16,876 bases of DNA from Pseudomonadota bacterium (GTDB lineage: Bacteria > Pseudomonadota > Alphaproteobacteria > Rhizobiales > Tepidamorphaceae), in assembly GCA_023458595.1 (NCBI GenBank), contig JAEWYT010000155.1, forward strand, positions 1-16,876, written 5' to 3'. Below, one piece after another: positions 9,456 through 15,985 of the stretch. The notes beneath the pieces were generated by a model, which made no database searches, was not told the origin of the DNA, and saw nothing but the letters and a program-made list of their open reading frames with translations. Position 1 is the first letter of the stretch. Each line of letters opens with the position of its first letter. Position numbers and translations under genes: made by a program.

Positions 9456-10100
9456 TTACTCGATCAAGTGCATGTAATTTGCGAGGTCGCTGATCCCGTC
9501 CGCGACGAATTGGACCGCGAGCGCCGCAAGGAGAACGCCGAGCAGGCGGGAAACGACCATTCGCACCGTCGATCCCATCAACTGATCGATCGGAACCGCG
9601 ACCAGGAGGGTGACGAACGTAACCAACAGGGCCGCGACGACAACCGCGATGACCAGGGACAGGTAGACGAGGCCGCCGTCGGACCCGCTCGCGAGCAGGA
9701 TCACCGCCGTGATCGCGCCGGGACCCGCCATCAGCGGAACGGCAAGGGGCACGGCGGCAATGTCGTCGTGACGCTCCTCGGCGATGGAGCGCTCGGCGGT
9801 CGTGGACTTTCTCTGGTTGCGGCGCTCGAACACCATTTCGAAGCTGATCCAGAACAGCAGGATCCCACCCGCAACCCTGAACGCGGGCAGCGAAATCCCC
9901 ATTGCCCTGAGCAGCCACTCGCCGCCGACGGCGAAGGCCACGAGCACGCAGACGGCAATGACGACCGCCTTTAAGGCGATCGCGCGGCGCTCCGCCGCCG
10001 TGCGTCCCCCGGTGAGTGCCAGGAACAGCGGCGCGATGCCGATCGGATCGATGATCACGAACAGCGTGACGAATGCGGAAATGAGGGATTCCGGCGTCAC
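9456..10100 (-). CDS. MarC/YhcE-family integral membrane protein
   Basis: Six-helix inner-membrane protein of the MarC family (formerly linked to multiple antibiotic resistance in E. coli; its true role is unsettled). The family start VTPESLISAFVTLFVIIDPIGIAPLFLALT is present. The helices are separated by a polar cytoplasmic loop (about residues 75-105, FERRNQRKSTTAERSIAEERHDD), and a second conserved half follows (AVPLAVPLMAGPGAITAVILLA). I place the start at the GTG at 10100: AGAGGGG lies just upstream (10111-10105), and the resulting 214 residues match the family. The open frame continues upstream toward gyrA, but that extension has no membrane or family character. It is transcribed divergently from gyrA and followed after 21 nt by the CDF gene. 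Confidence 0.92.
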   Translation of the reverse strand: MTPESLISAFVTLFVIIDPIGIAPLFLALTGGRTAAERRAIALKAVVIAVCVLVAFAVGGEWLLRAMGISLPAFRVAGGILLFWISFEMVFERRNQRKSTTAERSIAEERHDDIAAVPLAVPLMAGPGAITAVILLASGSDGGLVYLSLVIAVVVAALLVTFVTLLVAVPIDQLMGSTVRMVVSRLLGVLLAALAVQFVADGISDLANYMHLIE

Positions 10101-10104
10101 AAAG

Positions 10105-10111
10105 CCCCTCT
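10105..10111 (-). promoter_or_regulatory. Ribosome binding site deciding the GTG start of marC
   Basis: On the minus strand AGAGGGG is followed by CTTT and then GTG (10100-10098). This strong Shine-Dalgarno motif supports the non-ATG start over the longer upstream open frame. Confidence 0.75.
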
Positions 10112-10234
10112 TTTCTGGGAGAAATGGAACTCCGGTCGGCAAGGTGACGGTTCCGCCATGGCCGCGCAAGATGCGTTCCGCCCGCCCGACGCCGAAATCG
10201 ATCGCGATGTCGCCGATCACTATCTTCCGCTCCG

Positions 10235-10259
10235 CCCGATAATCGCCTGAATTATCGGG
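10235..10259. promoter_or_regulatory. Perfect 9-bp inverted repeat in the marC-gyrA divergent region
   Basis: CCCGATAAT (10235-10243) and ATTATCGGG (10251-10259) are exact reverse complements separated by seven bases. The dyad is 135 nt upstream of marC and 98 nt upstream of gyrA. It could be an operator for either gene, or a hairpin in the marC leader. No T-run follows. The regulator is unknown. Confidence 0.5.
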
Positions 10260-10291
10260 GAAATTCATCCCCCGCCGGTTCCGTCCCGGAT

Positions 10292-10321
10292 TTGCTCCGG
10301 ACCCTTGGAATCGGGTAGAAA
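10292..10321 (+). promoter_or_regulatory. Tentative gyrA promoter
   Basis: TTGCTC (10292-10297), an 18-nt spacer and TAGAAA (10316-10321) give a plausible but imperfect sigma-70-type pair, with a start about 30 nt before the proposed TTG codon. This is the best pair I can see in the gap; the matches are weak. Confidence 0.25.
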
Positions 10322-10356
10322 TAATTCGGTTACAAACCCGCCGAACGAGCCAGCCT

Positions 10357-13140
10357 TTGTCCGATAACGAGTTACCGCCGGCCGGCGAGTCCGGTCCGGT
10401 CGATCCGTCCGATATCAAACCGATCTCGATCACCGACGAGATGCGGCGCAGCTATCTCGACTACGCCATGAGCGTGATCGTCAGCCGCGCGCTTCCGGAC
10501 GTGCGCGATGGCCTCAAGCCCGTGCACCGGCGCATCCTCTACGCCATGCACGAGGCCGGCTACGACTGGAACAAGGCCTACAAGAAGTCCTCGCGCGTCG
10601 TCGGCGACGTCATGGGTAAGTATCACCCGCACGGCGACCAGGCGATCTACGACGCGCTGGTGCGCATGGCGCAGGACTTCTCGCTGCGCCTGCCGCTGAT
10701 CGACGGGCAGGGCAACTTCGGCTCGATAGACGGCGATCCTCCCGCGGCCATGCGCTACACCGAGGTGCGCCTCGCCAAGGTCGCCCACTCGATCCTGGAA
10801 GACATCGACAAGGACACGGTCGACTTCCAGCCGAACTACGACAATTCCGAGCGCGAGCCCGCCGTCCTGCCGGCGCGCTTCCCGAACCTGCTCGTCAACG
10901 GCGCCGGCGGCATCGCCGTCGGCATGGCCACCAACATCCCGCCGCACAATCTCGGCGAGGTCGTCGACGCCTCCATCGCCTTCATGGACGATCCGGCGAT
11001 CGAGATCGAGCGCCTGATGGAGATCGTGCCGGGTCCCGATTTCCCGACCGGCGCCATCATCCTCGGCCGTGGCGGCATCCGCTCGGCCTACACGACCGGC
11101 CGCGGCTCCATCATCATGCGCGGCAAGGTCCATACCGAGACCGTGCGCAAGGAGCGCGAGGCCCTCGTCATCACCGAGGTGCCCTATCAGGTCAACAAGG
11201 CGGCGATGATCGAGAAGATCGCCGAACTGGTGCGCGACAAGCGCATCGAGGGCATCGCCGACATCCGCGACGAGTCCGACCGCGAGGGCCTGCGCGTCGT
11301 CATCGAGCTGAAGCGCGACGCCATGGCCGACGTGGTGCTCAACCAGCTCTACCGCTACTCGCCGCTGCAGACGAGCTTCGGCGCCAACATGGTGGCGCTG
11401 AACGGCGGCAAGCCGGAGCAGATGACGCTCGTCGACATGATCCGCGCCTTCATCGCGTTCCGCGAGGAGGTGGTCGGCCGGCGCACCAAGTTCCTGCTCG
11501 GCAAGGCGCGCGACCGCGCGCACATCCTCGTCGGCCTGGCGATCGCCGTCGCCAACATCGACGAGGTGATCCATCTGATCCGCACCGCGCCCGACCCCGC
11601 CACCGCCCGCGAGGCGCTGATGGCGCGCGACTGGCCGGCCAAGGACATGGGGCCGCTGATCGCGCTGATCGCGGACCCGCGCCACGGCCTTTCGGAGGAC
11701 GGCACCTATCGCCTGTCCGAGGAGCAGGCCCGTGCGATCCTCGACCTGCGCCTGCAGCGCCTGACCGCGCTCGGCCGCGACGAGATCGCCGACGAACTCA
11801 CCAAGCTCGGCGAGGCGATCACGGACTACCTCGACATCCTCCGCTCGCGGGCGCGCATCCAGTCGATCATCCGCGAAGAGCTGATCGCCGTTAAGGAGGA
11901 GTTCGGCACGCCCCGGCGCACCGAGATCACCGACGCCGGCGGCGACTTCGAGGACGAGGACCTGATCCAGCGCGAGGACATGGTCGTCACCGTCACGCAT
12001 ACCGGCTACATCAAGCGCGTGCCGCTCTCCACCTACCGGGCGCAGCGGCGCGGCGGCAAGGGCCGCGCCGGCATGTCGACGAAGGAGGAGGATTTCGTCA
12101 CCCGCCTCTTCGTCGCCTCCACGCATACGCCGGTCCTGTTCTTCTCCTCGCGCGGCATGGTCTACAAGATGAAGGTCTGGCGGCTGCCGCTGTCGGCTCC
12201 GCAGGCGCGCGGCAAGGCGCTGATCAACCTCCTGCCGCTCGTCGAGGGCGAGTTCATCACCTCGATCATGCCACTGCCGGAGGACGAGGAGAGCTGGGCC
12301 GGGCTCGACGTCATGTTCGCGACAAACCGCGGCACGACCCGGCGCAACAAGCTGTCCGACTTCGTCCAGGTGAACCGCAACGGCAAGATCGCCATGAAGC
12401 TCGACGACGGCGACGCGATCGTCGGCGTGGAGACCTGTTCGGAGGACGACGATGTCCTGCTGACGACCGCCGACGGCCAGTGCATCCGTTTCCGTGTCCC
12501 CGACGTGCGCGTCTTCAAGGGCCGCGATTCCACCGGCGTGCGGGGCATCAATCTGGCCGGCGGCGACAGCGTGATCTCGATGTCGATCCTGCGCCACTTC
12601 GAGGCGACGCCGGCCGAGCGCGCCGAATACCTGAAGCGCAGCCGCCTCGTGCGCGGCGAGGTGGAGCCCGTCGAGCCCTCGGAGGAGACCGAGGGTGAGA
12701 ACGGCGCCGAGCTCAGCCAGGAGCGCTACGCCGCCATGAGCGCGTCCGAGCAGTTCGTGCTGACCCTTTCGGAGAACGGCTACGGCAAGCGCTCCTCGTC
12801 CTACGAGTACCGGGTCATCGGCCGCGGCGGCAAGGGCATCGTCGCGATGGTCGTCAACGAGCGCAACGGCCGGCTGGTGGCCTCGTTCCCGGTCGAGGAC
12901 CAGGACCAGATCATGCTCGTCACCGACGGCGGCCAGCTGATCCGCTGCCCCGTCGACGGCATCCGCATCGCCGGCCGGAACACGCAGGGCGTCATCGTTT
13001 TCGACACCGCCCAAGACGAGCACGTCGTCTCCGTCCAGCGCGTCAGCGAAGAGGAGGACGGCGACGCCGACGAGGGCGGCGAAGGCGATCCGGATGCCGG
13101 TGGCCCCGACGCGGAGGACGGCGACGGCGGCGATGCTTAA
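10357..13140 (+). CDS. gyrA: DNA gyrase subunit A
   Basis: Type II topoisomerase subunit that cuts and rejoins DNA; with GyrB it introduces negative supercoils. The 927-residue product has the breakage-reunion domain from about residue 30 (MRRSYLDYAMSVIVSRALPDVRDGLKPVHRR). The catalytic tyrosine is Tyr134 (AAMRYTEVRLAKVA). In the quinolone-resistance region HPHGDQAIYD, Gln95 sits at E. coli Ser83 and Asp99 at Asp87 (the 39-residue spacing to the tyrosine matches). The GyrA-box QRRGGKG is at 563-569, which separates gyrase from topoisomerase IV, and beta-pinwheel repeats follow. A charged insertion lies near 765-785, and the last 30 or so residues form a very acidic Glu/Asp/Gly tail. The start is placed at TTG 10357, because the family needs about 20-30 residues before MRRSY and no ATG, GTG or other TTG is found just upstream; the Shine-Dalgarno is weak. 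Divergent from marC. Confidence 0.97.
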   Translation: MSDNELPPAGESGPVDPSDIKPISITDEMRRSYLDYAMSVIVSRALPDVRDGLKPVHRRILYAMHEAGYDWNKAYKKSSRVVGDVMGKYHPHGDQAIYDALVRMAQDFSLRLPLIDGQGNFGSIDGDPPAAMRYTEVRLAKVAHSILEDIDKDTVDFQPNYDNSEREPAVLPARFPNLLVNGAGGIAVGMATNIPPHNLGEVVDASIAFMDDPAIEIERLMEIVPGPDFPTGAIILGRGGIRSAYTTGRGSIIMRGKVHTETVRKEREALVITEVPYQVNKAAMIEKIAELVRDKRIEGIADIRDESDREGLRVVIELKRDAMADVVLNQLYRYSPLQTSFGANMVALNGGKPEQMTLVDMIRAFIAFREEVVGRRTKFLLGKARDRAHILVGLAIAVANIDEVIHLIRTAPDPATAREALMARDWPAKDMGPLIALIADPRHGLSEDGTYRLSEEQARAILDLRLQRLTALGRDEIADELTKLGEAITDYLDILRSRARIQSIIREELIAVKEEFGTPRRTEITDAGGDFEDEDLIQREDMVVTVTHTGYIKRVPLSTYRAQRRGGKGRAGMSTKEEDFVTRLFVASTHTPVLFFSSRGMVYKMKVWRLPLSAPQARGKALINLLPLVEGEFITSIMPLPEDEESWAGLDVMFATNRGTTRRNKLSDFVQVNRNGKIAMKLDDGDAIVGVETCSEDDDVLLTTADGQCIRFRVPDVRVFKGRDSTGVRGINLAGGDSVISMSILRHFEATPAERAEYLKRSRLVRGEVEPVEPSEETEGENGAELSQERYAAMSASEQFVLTLSENGYGKRSSSYEYRVIGRGGKGIVAMVVNERNGRLVASFPVEDQDQIMLVTDGGQLIRCPVDGIRIAGRNTQGVIVFDTAQDEHVVSVQRVSEEEDGDADEGGEGDPDAGGPDAEDGDGGDA

Positions 13141-13282
13141 CCGGAGGCGTTCGCTCCACATGCGCCCCGTATCCTCCCCGTAGCCGCTCCCCGATCGCCC
13201 GCCGTTCGCCCCGCATTCGCCCCATTGCCACCGCCGGGGATCTGAGGCTTGCTGTCCCGATCCTCCTGCGGAGAAAGCCTCG

Positions 13283-13897
13283 ATGACCCTCGAACTCTAT
13301 CTCGCCTATCTCGCCGCCTGCATCCTGATCGTCATCGTGCCCGGGCCGACCGTCACGGTGATCATCGCCAACAGCCTGACCCACGGCACCCGGGCCGGGC
13401 TGCTCAATGTCGCGGGGACGCAGCTTGGCCTGGCGATCATGATCGGCGTCCTGCTCGCCGGCCTGACCTCGATCATCGAGACGATGGGCTGGTGGTTCGA
13501 CTGGCTCCGCCTCGCCGGCGCGGCGTACCTGGTCTGGCTCGGCTACAAGCTCGTGCGGTCCGGCGGCGGTCTGGACAAGGCGGACTCCGCGCCGAAGCCG
13601 CGCGGAGGCTTCTTCCTTCAGGGGTTCCTGGTCATTCTCTCGAACCCCAAGGCGCTGCTTTTCTTCGGCGCCTTCATCCCGCAGTTCGTCGACCCGGGCG
13701 GCGACTACATGCTGCAGGTCGTTCTGCTCGGCGCCACGTTCATGGCCGTGGCGACCGTGCTCGACGGCACCTACGCGATCCTGAGCGGCGGCGCCGGCGC
13801 GTTCCTGACGCGCCAGCGCGTGCGGCTCGTGTCGCGGGTGAGCGGGCTGTTCCTGATCGGCGGCGGCGTCTGGCTGGCGCTGGCCCGGGCACGCTGA
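13283..13897 (+). CDS. LysE/RhtB-family amino-acid exporter
   Basis: Inner-membrane exporter of the LysE superfamily, 204 residues, the usual size with about six membrane helices. The family signature is at the N-terminus (LAACILIVIVPGPTVTVIIANSLTHGTRAGL). It is followed by the conserved LRLAGAAYLVWLGYKLVR and the second-half motif GFLVILSNPKALLFFGAFIPQFVDP. ATG 13283 is preceded by GGAGA at about 9 nt. It follows gyrA by 142 nt of C-rich DNA in which I see no clear terminator or promoter, so it may be read from its own weak promoter or by read-through from gyrA. Convergent with the small gene at 13920. The substrate (homoserine, threonine, lysine or other) cannot be inferred, and no LysG/ArgP-type regulator lies nearby. 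Confidence 0.93.
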   Translation: MTLELYLAYLAACILIVIVPGPTVTVIIANSLTHGTRAGLLNVAGTQLGLAIMIGVLLAGLTSIIETMGWWFDWLRLAGAAYLVWLGYKLVRSGGGLDKADSAPKPRGGFFLQGFLVILSNPKALLFFGAFIPQFVDPGGDYMLQVVLLGATFMAVATVLDGTYAILSGGAGAFLTRQRVRLVSRVSGLFLIGGGVWLALARAR

Positions 13898-13919
13898 TCC
13901 GCGCCCGGCGGGACCGGCC

Positions 13920-14243
13920 TCACAGACCGATCGAGATGCGGTAGAGCTCGGCGCGCCTGGCGTCGATCGTGCGGTCGTCGACCTCGATCGTACGAACGGC
14001 ACGCTCGGCCGTCGCGTGATTGGGGTGCAGCAGGCAATCGGTGGTGACGTGCGGCCACACGGCATCGGGACAGTTCGGCGCGACGGTGCCGCCGGTCTCG
14101 ATGATCGAGCTGCGCAGCACCGGCGTGTCGTACACCGGCTTGTTGGCCTCGGCTTCGCCGGGTTCCCACGCAATCGCCAGCGCGATCACGGCCGCGACGA
14201 ACGACAGGAGGGAAAACGGCACGTACTGCTTCAAGTTCGGCAT
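13920..14243 (-). CDS. Small membrane-anchored or exported protein with a CPDAVWP motif
   Basis: I do not recognise a functional family. The 107-residue product has a basic start (MPNLKQY), one hydrophobic segment (about residues 9-25, PFSLLSFVAAVIALAIA) acting as signal anchor or signal peptide, and a polar periplasmic part of about 80 residues. That part carries the two-cysteine motif CPDAVWPHVTTDCL and several arginine-rich turns. Similar CPxxxWP...C L arrangements occur, as I recall, in small uncharacterised rhizobial proteins. ATG 14243 is preferred over GTG 14261 because AGGGG lies six bases upstream of the ATG. A perfect hairpin (14260-14274) sits just above the Shine-Dalgarno motif. 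The two cysteines probably form a disulfide; this is inference. Confidence 0.8.
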   Translation of the reverse strand: MPNLKQYVPFSLLSFVAAVIALAIAWEPGEAEANKPVYDTPVLRSSIIETGGTVAPNCPDAVWPHVTTDCLLHPNHATAERAVRTIEVDDRTIDARRAELYRISIGL

Positions 14244-14259
14244 AGGACGCCCCTGTGTC

Positions 14260-14274
14260 ACGAGATTTTCTCGT
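14260..14274. promoter_or_regulatory. Hairpin in the leader of the small membrane protein gene
   Basis: ACGAGA-TTT-TCTCGT is a perfect 6-bp inverted repeat with a three-base loop. It is 16 nt upstream of the ATG at 14243 and close to its Shine-Dalgarno motif. On the plus strand it is followed by TTTGTT, so it could also act as a weak terminator for read-through transcription toward coaD. An operator or leader hairpin is equally possible. Confidence 0.4.
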
Positions 14275-14295
14275 TTTGTTGGGGCGGATCGTACG

Positions 14296-14309
14296 GTTCA
14301 TGTCTGAAC
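14296..14309. promoter_or_regulatory. GTTCA-N4-TGAAC dyad between the small protein gene and coaD
   Basis: GTTCA (14296-14300), TGTC, TGAAC (14305-14309) is a perfect 5-bp dyad 52 nt upstream of the ATG at 14243. It may be an operator. It is not the alphaproteobacterial LexA site, which is a direct repeat with 7-nt spacing. Confidence 0.3.
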
Positions 14310-14451
14310 GAAGCCCGAATCGGCCGTTCAGCCGGCATTCATTCTAAAAAAACCGTTTCCAAGCGCGTTTTCCCGGAGTTTTGCCGGATTCGCCGGCGCG
14401 CGGGTGCCCGTACGGAAGACCACGGGTGGATCGAAGGTTAACCGGCGCGGC

Positions 14452-14480
14452 TTGTGCGGGCGCTGCCGGCGCTGTATCCA
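14452..14480 (+). promoter_or_regulatory. Possible promoter giving a leaderless coaD message
   Basis: TTGTGC (14452-14457) and TATCCA (14475-14480) are spaced by 17 nt. The -10 ends six bases before the coaD ATG, so transcription would begin at or next to the start codon. No Shine-Dalgarno motif precedes the ATG, which fits. The hexamers match consensus only in their first halves. Confidence 0.25.
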
Positions 14481-14486
14481 CGCGCG

Positions 14487-14984
14487 ATGACCCGCACCGG
14501 CATCTATACCGGCAGTTTCGATCCGATCACCAACGGCCATGTCGACGTCATCGTGCGCGCGGCGAAGCTGGTCGACCGGCTCGTCATCGCCGTCGGCGTC
14601 CATCACGGCAAGACGCCCGTGTTCACGCCCGAGGAGCGTATTGCGATGATCGAGGCAGAAGTCGGCGAGCGTGTCCGCGCCGCCGGCGCCGAGCTCGTCG
14701 TCACCACGTTTTCCGGCCTCGCCGTCGACGCCGCGCGCGAGGCGGGGGCGCAGGTCATCGTCCGCGGTCTGCGCGACGGCACCGACTTCGACTACGAGAT
14801 CCAGATGGGCACCATGAACGCCGTCATGGCCCCGGAGGTCGAAACGGTCTTCCTGGCCGCGTCTCCCGAGTGCCGCCACATTGCCGCCAGTCTTGTCCGG
14901 CAAATCGCCGGCATGGGCGGCGACGTCTCGGAGTTCGTCCCGCCCGCCGTCGCCCTCGAGCTGAAGAACAAGCGCAAGGGATGA
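14487..14984 (+). CDS. coaD: Phosphopantetheine adenylyltransferase
   Basis: Fourth step of coenzyme A synthesis: transfers AMP from ATP to 4'-phosphopantetheine to give dephospho-CoA, in the cytoplasm, usually as a hexamer. The 165-residue product has the family length. The nucleotidyltransferase motif GIYTGSFDPITNGHVD (TNGH) is at the N-terminus, VRGLRDGTDFDYEIQM lies in the middle, and the C-terminal ATP-site segment is HIAASLVRQIA followed by VPPAVALELK. ATG 14487 gives the exact family start; an in-frame GTG at 14454 would add an unsupported extension. No Shine-Dalgarno motif is visible. Its TGA overlaps the ATG of the next gene (ATGA, 14981-14984), so it heads a compact operon with an exported protein and two cyclophilins. 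Confidence 0.97.
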   Translation: MTRTGIYTGSFDPITNGHVDVIVRAAKLVDRLVIAVGVHHGKTPVFTPEERIAMIEAEVGERVRAAGAELVVTTFSGLAVDAAREAGAQVIVRGLRDGTDFDYEIQMGTMNAVMAPEVETVFLAASPECRHIAASLVRQIAGMGGDVSEFVPPAVALELKNKRKG

Positions 14985-15406
14985 ACCGACCGAAGGTCTT
15001 GACCGCAGCGGTCGCGCTCGCCGCGGCCGCCACCCTGACGTCGCCTGCGCGCGCGACGCAGACGGTGTCGTGCGCGGCGCTGGACGGTTCCGGCGTCGCC
15101 GTCGAGATCAATGTCGGCCACGCCGCGGTCGAGGCCCCGGTGTGGATACGCATCCAGGCAGGCGACGAGCCGTGGAGCTCGCTCCCGAAGGATCGCGCCG
15201 ACGATCCCCGGACGGTTCCCGTCGTGATCGCCCAGTCGTTCTTCGACGAAGGCGGCATGACGATCGACGTCGCCGACGAGAATTCCGAAGCCGTCGTCGC
15301 CTCGATCCGCGTCGCGCGGGTCCGGGAGAACGACGAGACTTTCCAATTCGGCCATATCCATCTGCCCGGCCGTTCGGTCCACCCCCTTACCTGCGATGGT
15401 GCATGA
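14981..15406 (+). CDS. Small exported protein of unknown function, coupled to coaD
   Basis: Not recognised. It has 141 residues with a clear Sec signal peptide over residues 1-25 (MNRPKVLTAAVALAAAATLTSPARA). The mature domain of about 115 residues has predicted beta strands (VAVEINVG, PVWIRIQAG, MTIDVADEN, VASIRVARV). One cysteine is near each end (TVSCAAL and HPLTCDG), which could close the fold with a disulfide. The start is fixed by the ATGA overlap with coaD and by AAGGG just upstream. It ends one base before the ATG I assign to the exported cyclophilin. The position between coaD and a periplasmic cyclophilin suggests co-expression with envelope folding factors, not a role in CoA synthesis. 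Confidence 0.85.
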   Translation: MNRPKVLTAAVALAAAATLTSPARATQTVSCAALDGSGVAVEINVGHAAVEAPVWIRIQAGDEPWSSLPKDRADDPRTVPVVIAQSFFDEGGMTIDVADENSEAVVASIRVARVRENDETFQFGHIHLPGRSVHPLTCDGA

Positions 15407-15407
15407 C

Positions 15408-15953
15408 ATGATCACACGCCTGATAGCCCTGGTTTTCGCCGCGCTCGTCTTCGTCGCGCCGGCGAGCGCCCAGACCGACGATCCCCAGAACACGCTGATC
15501 CTGACGACCAAGGACGGCGACATCGTCATCCGGCTGCGCCCCGACCTGGCGCCCAAGCACGTCGAGCGCATCAAGCAGCTCGTGCGCGAAGGCTTCTACA
15601 ACGGGGTCGTCTTCCACCGGGTGATCGACGGCTTCATGGCCCAGTCCGGCGATCCAACCGGGACCGGCACCGGCGGCTCGAAATATCCCGACCTGCCGGC
15701 CGAGTTCTCCAAGGCGCCGTTCGAGCGCGGCACGCTCGGCATGGCCCGCACGCAGGATCCGAACAGCGCCAACAGCCAGTTCTTCATCATGTTCGCGCCC
15801 GCGCCGCACCTGAACGGGCAGTACACGGTGTTCGGCGAAGTGGTTTCCGGCATGGATGTCGTCGACAAGATCAAGAAGGGCGACCAGGCCCGCAACGGCA
15901 CGGTGCAGGACCCCGACAAGATCATCTCCGCCAAGATCGCCGCCGACGGCTGA
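15408..15953 (+). CDS. Periplasmic cyclophilin-type peptidyl-prolyl isomerase
   Basis: Catalyses cis-trans isomerisation of X-Pro bonds in exported proteins. The 181-residue precursor has a signal peptide over residues 1-21 (MITRLIALVFAALVFVAPASA, then QTDD), so it acts in the periplasm. The cyclophilin core shows the catalytic FHRVIDGFMAQSGD with its arginine, then NSANSQFFI and NGQYTVFGEVVSGMDVVDKI; the C-terminus is DPDKIISAKIAADG. Two in-frame starts are possible, 15396 and 15408. I choose 15408 because the signal peptide begins there and it follows the upstream stop by one base. No good Shine-Dalgarno motif is seen for either, so translational coupling is likely. The next gene is a cytoplasmic paralogue, and the pair looks like a tandem duplication (shared motifs throughout, including DPDKI near the end). 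Confidence 0.95.
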   Translation: MITRLIALVFAALVFVAPASAQTDDPQNTLILTTKDGDIVIRLRPDLAPKHVERIKQLVREGFYNGVVFHRVIDGFMAQSGDPTGTGTGGSKYPDLPAEFSKAPFERGTLGMARTQDPNSANSQFFIMFAPAPHLNGQYTVFGEVVSGMDVVDKIKKGDQARNGTVQDPDKIISAKIAADG

Positions 15954-15985
15954 TCCCAGCCAGAAAAAGCAAAGGAACTATCGAT

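Noticed and set aside
10101..10433. N-terminal extension of marC toward gyrA
   Set aside because: The frame is open, but the added residues have no membrane or family character and would overlap the gyrA start. The GTG at 10100 has a strong Shine-Dalgarno motif and the family N-terminus.
10357..13140. parC (topoisomerase IV subunit A), suggested by HGDQAIYDALVR
   Set aside because: The QRRGGKG GyrA-box, the full beta-pinwheel and the GSIDGDPPAAMRYTE segment identify GyrA.
13141..13282. Terminator or small RNA after gyrA
   Set aside because: The gap is C-rich with only a 4-bp hairpin (GGAG/CTCC) and no T-run; nothing convincing is seen.
14296..14309. Second LexA box
   Set aside because: It is an inverted GTTC-N6-GAAC arrangement, not the direct GTTC-N7-GTTC repeat used by alphaproteobacterial LexA, and no repair gene is adjacent.
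14454..14486. Upstream GTG start for coaD
   Set aside because: It adds eleven residues without family similarity; the ATG at 14487 gives the canonical start and length.
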